A DNA stretch of 64,000 bases from Lomentospora prolificans. Taxonomy: Eukaryota; Ascomycota; Sordariomycetes; Microascales; Microascaceae. The notes under the pieces were generated by a model. The model did no database searches, was not told the origin of the DNA, and worked only from the letters and a program-made list of their open reading frames with translations. The translations under genes and the position numbers were made by a program. The stretch spans positions 1,612,001-1,676,000 of the forward strand of contig JARFXM010000011.1 of assembly GCA_029532625.1 (NCBI GenBank). Direction: 5' to 3'. Shown in pieces: positions 61,714 to 64,000 of the stretch; position 1 is the stretch's first letter, and each line of letters opens with the position of its first letter.

Positions 61714-63446
61714 TTACTCCTCGACAACACCGCTGGCACTAGGTAGGGGAATGGCCTTGTACAAGAGGATGAGTGCTGAGTGTGACTCACCGCCACCGGC
61801 AAGGGTCTCGATCTTGTCGCTGGCGACTTCGCTAATCTTGTCATCGTTGAACCACCACCAGTTGCCGTCCTCCTCGCCTTTTTTCCCGGTCTTAGGGTCG
61901 ATGGGTGCCGTCTTCTTCACGTACGCCGTGTAGTGACCACTGTCGGCGCTCGAGCCTTGGTGAGTGATGACGGCGCGCAGATCGTAGATACCGGATTGGT
62001 TCGCGCCCTCATCCTCAATGAGTTCCTTGCTGATGAGCGAGTGGAGCTCCTTCTTAGCCGCAAGGAGCGCAGCATCGCGCTCTGCATCGATTTCGGCGTC
62101 CGTCTTGTAGGTCTCCGTCATCTCAGTGTCGCCGTCGCTCGATTTCTTCTCGTCCTTCTTGGTTGGCTTTTCCTTTTCCTTATCTTTGTCATCGGGCGCC
62201 TCGCCAGAGGCACCCGCATCATCGGCACCCGCGTCACGGATCTTGCGTCGCTTTCGGGCACGCTCAATGTCCTCCTCGTCCTTGCGAATCTCCCTGACCT
62301 TGTCACGGACAGGCACGAGAAGCTTCTTCAGGTCATCCGTGCAGAACTCGACGAGGTCGAGCTCCTTGGGGAAGGAGACCTTGCGCATAATCTTGGCCTT
62401 CTTCTGGCTGTCGCGTCTCCAGAAGAAACGGACAAAGTGGACCGTCAGATACTGGGGTAACCTCGCAATCTTGGACGTCTTGGTGAATGTAGTCTCCTTG
62501 CCGAGGGCTTCAGAGTTCTTCTCAATCTTCTCCGTCAGGGCGTTGGCGATACCGTCCCGAAGATGGTTCGTTGAGGCGGTAATGTGGCAGTTCAGCTTTA
62601 GGAATTGATCGGTGGACTCGACGGGCGCTTCACCGCCCTCCTCATCGCACTTGAGTTCGGAAACGAAGTTGCCAGTCATGTATCTATCGACGAACGAGGC
62701 TGACGCCGCTTGTCCCGGGATTTGAAGCTTGGTCCGAATCTGCGCAAGGATCTGGGACCACGCCTCCTCAGCATCCTGCTGGGCGTATACGTTGCTTGAC
62801 CTTGATCGTTCAGCGAACTGGGGGAACACAGTGCGGAGGGTGTTCAAGAACATAATGGGCTCCAGGCTTCCCTGAGTCTCGCCCATGCGCTTGTACAAGT
62901 CACGAAGGTCGGCGACGATATCCGCTCCAAAGCCACGGCCACCTGGTGCGTCATACTTTACAAGAGCATTCTGGAGCTCAGGGATCGCGCGGAAAGCCTG
63001 CAGGGTCGAATTGAGGTAGCACGTGTTTCCTAAGTTGATGAGACCCGCCGGCGTGGCACCTTGTTGCTGCGCGGCCTCGGCTTCGGTCATATCCTCGACG
63101 AACTTGACAGGCTCCTTGGGTCGGACGAGATCACCGCCGGATCCGGAAGGGGTGCCGAGCATCATAATAGTCTGACCAGCCTTGAGACCGAGCTTGCTCA
63201 TATCGGTGTCATCCTTGAGCTGGCCGCCCTTGACTAGAATCTTTTGCCTTTCGGGTTCGACTCCGGTCAAGCTGTAGAGCTGAAACTTGAAGACTTCGCC
63301 GGGGTTGGAGGTGTCTACCTCGACATCGTATTTCTTGCCTTGATGCTTCACGATCACTGGCACCAAGAGTTTCTGGTTAGTTTTGTATCACTAGTGGAAG
63401 GTCGACGCGAAAACGGGGCCGACAACTTACCTTGAATCGTAGCCAT
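61714..63446 (-). CDS. UBP6: UBP6, proteasome-associated ubiquitin-specific protease
   Basis: Ubp6 (USP14 in animals) binds the 26S proteasome base through its ubiquitin-like domain and removes ubiquitin chains from substrates, recycling ubiquitin and tuning degradation. Exon 1 is only 16 nt (63446-63431). After a 74-nt intron with a GTAAGT donor, exon 2 runs 63356-61714. The protein has 552 residues, close to the family norm. The ubiquitin-like domain covers about 1-75. The Cys box NLGNTCYLNS has Cys118, the same number as in yeast Ubp6. The His box (SADSGHYTAYV) has His480, and the following WWWFNDDKIS supplies the acidic active-site position. A Lys/Glu/Asp-rich insert (about 375-420) lies between the Cys and His boxes, a usual place for variable insertions. 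The tiny first exon restores the standard MATI start; the longer frame alone starts with a non-ATG codon. Confidence 0.96.
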
Positions 63447-64000
63447 TTTTGCGGTGGGCGTCAATGGCAGTAGTGGACTAAGGGAAGTGTTGAGGGGGGC
63501 GGGGCGATGGGTGTGACAAGTTTGGAATGTGAACGCAAATCTCTCGGAAGACGAAAAGTAATAAGGCGAGAAATGCGGTGCAGACGGGAGGTTCGAGTGG
63601 TTCGAGAGATGAGATGAAGGGAGACACCAGCTATGGGGGGAAGAAGATTCTGGTCACCGACGGGAGGCGAAAATGGCACCGAGCTCTCGTTGTTCGTTGA
63701 CTTAGCGTGGCTTTCGTCGTTTCGGGCAACATTGGAAGATGGTGGGGTTAGCCTGGCACAAGAACCTCGTAGGCCCCAGGCAAGTCAAGGTCGACTTGAT
63801 CACGTGAGTTCACCTGCTGACAGATGGCGGCCGATACTCCGATATTATGCTGTGGCATCAATCGTTGACGTTGCGGACCGTGACCATGACATGGCCAGGC
63901 AATATGATAGATAAAGCAAGTCAACTTGAATTGAGTGTCCATACTTCAACAATACCGGGATATACACGTTCAATGTGATTATGGAATTGTACTTTTTTTC
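63447..64000. promoter_or_regulatory. Upstream region of UBP6
   Basis: This holds the presumed UBP6 promoter. A CACGTG E-box-like palindrome lies at about 63801. A 93-codon plus-strand frame (63633-63914) has no recognisable domain and is probably chance. The neighbouring gene to the right is outside the window. Confidence 0.4.

Noticed and set aside
61933..62460. 175-codon plus-strand open frame
   Set aside because: It is antisense to the charged insert of UBP6, which is firmly supported.
1..64000. CRISPR arrays, rRNA genes, intact transposons with terminal repeats
   Set aside because: No regularly spaced repeats, no rRNA sequence and no paired terminal repeats around an intact transposase or polymerase frame were seen. 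The organism is eukaryotic, so CRISPR is not expected.

Overview
The window looks like nuclear DNA of a filamentous ascomycete (Pezizomycotina). Eight protein genes can be built from sequence. Seven or eight of them carry short GT-AG introns, several with visible CTAAC-type branch sites, and one encodes a Zn2Cys6 transcription factor of the kind typical of fungi. Base composition is near balanced, and non-coding DNA is rich in long A/T homopolymers and pyrimidine tracts. The gene names come from my own reading of domains and motifs, not from a database search.

Layout. 0.97-14.2 kb: PAN3 (minus), a UBX-domain protein with a membrane hairpin (plus, divergent from PAN3), then a VHS-GAT protein like yeast Lsb5 (plus). 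14.2-24.8 kb: gene desert. 24.8-26.4 kb: one Zn2Cys6 regulator (minus). 26.4-56.5 kb: a second desert of about 30 kb in which I can support no gene; it holds homopolymers, small tandem repeats, a strong hairpin, G-quadruplex-type motifs and scattered short open frames that look like decayed coding sequence. 56.5-63.4 kb: a compact island with a class I SAM methyltransferase (plus), an Shb17-like histidine phosphatase (minus, convergent, about 150 bp apart), a small single-pass membrane protein (plus), and the proteasome-associated deubiquitinase Ubp6 (minus).

Function. The genes are housekeeping: poly(A) shortening (PAN3), ubiquitin/Cdc48 and proteasome work (UBX protein, UBP6), endocytic sorting (Lsb5-like), pentose-phosphate carbon flow (Shb17-like). 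They do not form an obvious pathway cluster. I see no secondary-metabolite core gene, intact transposon, CRISPR array, rRNA or convincing tRNA.

I did not find a clear new system. The points most worth checking are the 30-kb desert with its coding-like remnants, a 285-codon methionine-free open frame that runs into the Lsb5-like start codon, the 834-nt G-quadruplex-bearing first intron of the methyltransferase, and the unidentified 108-residue membrane protein.
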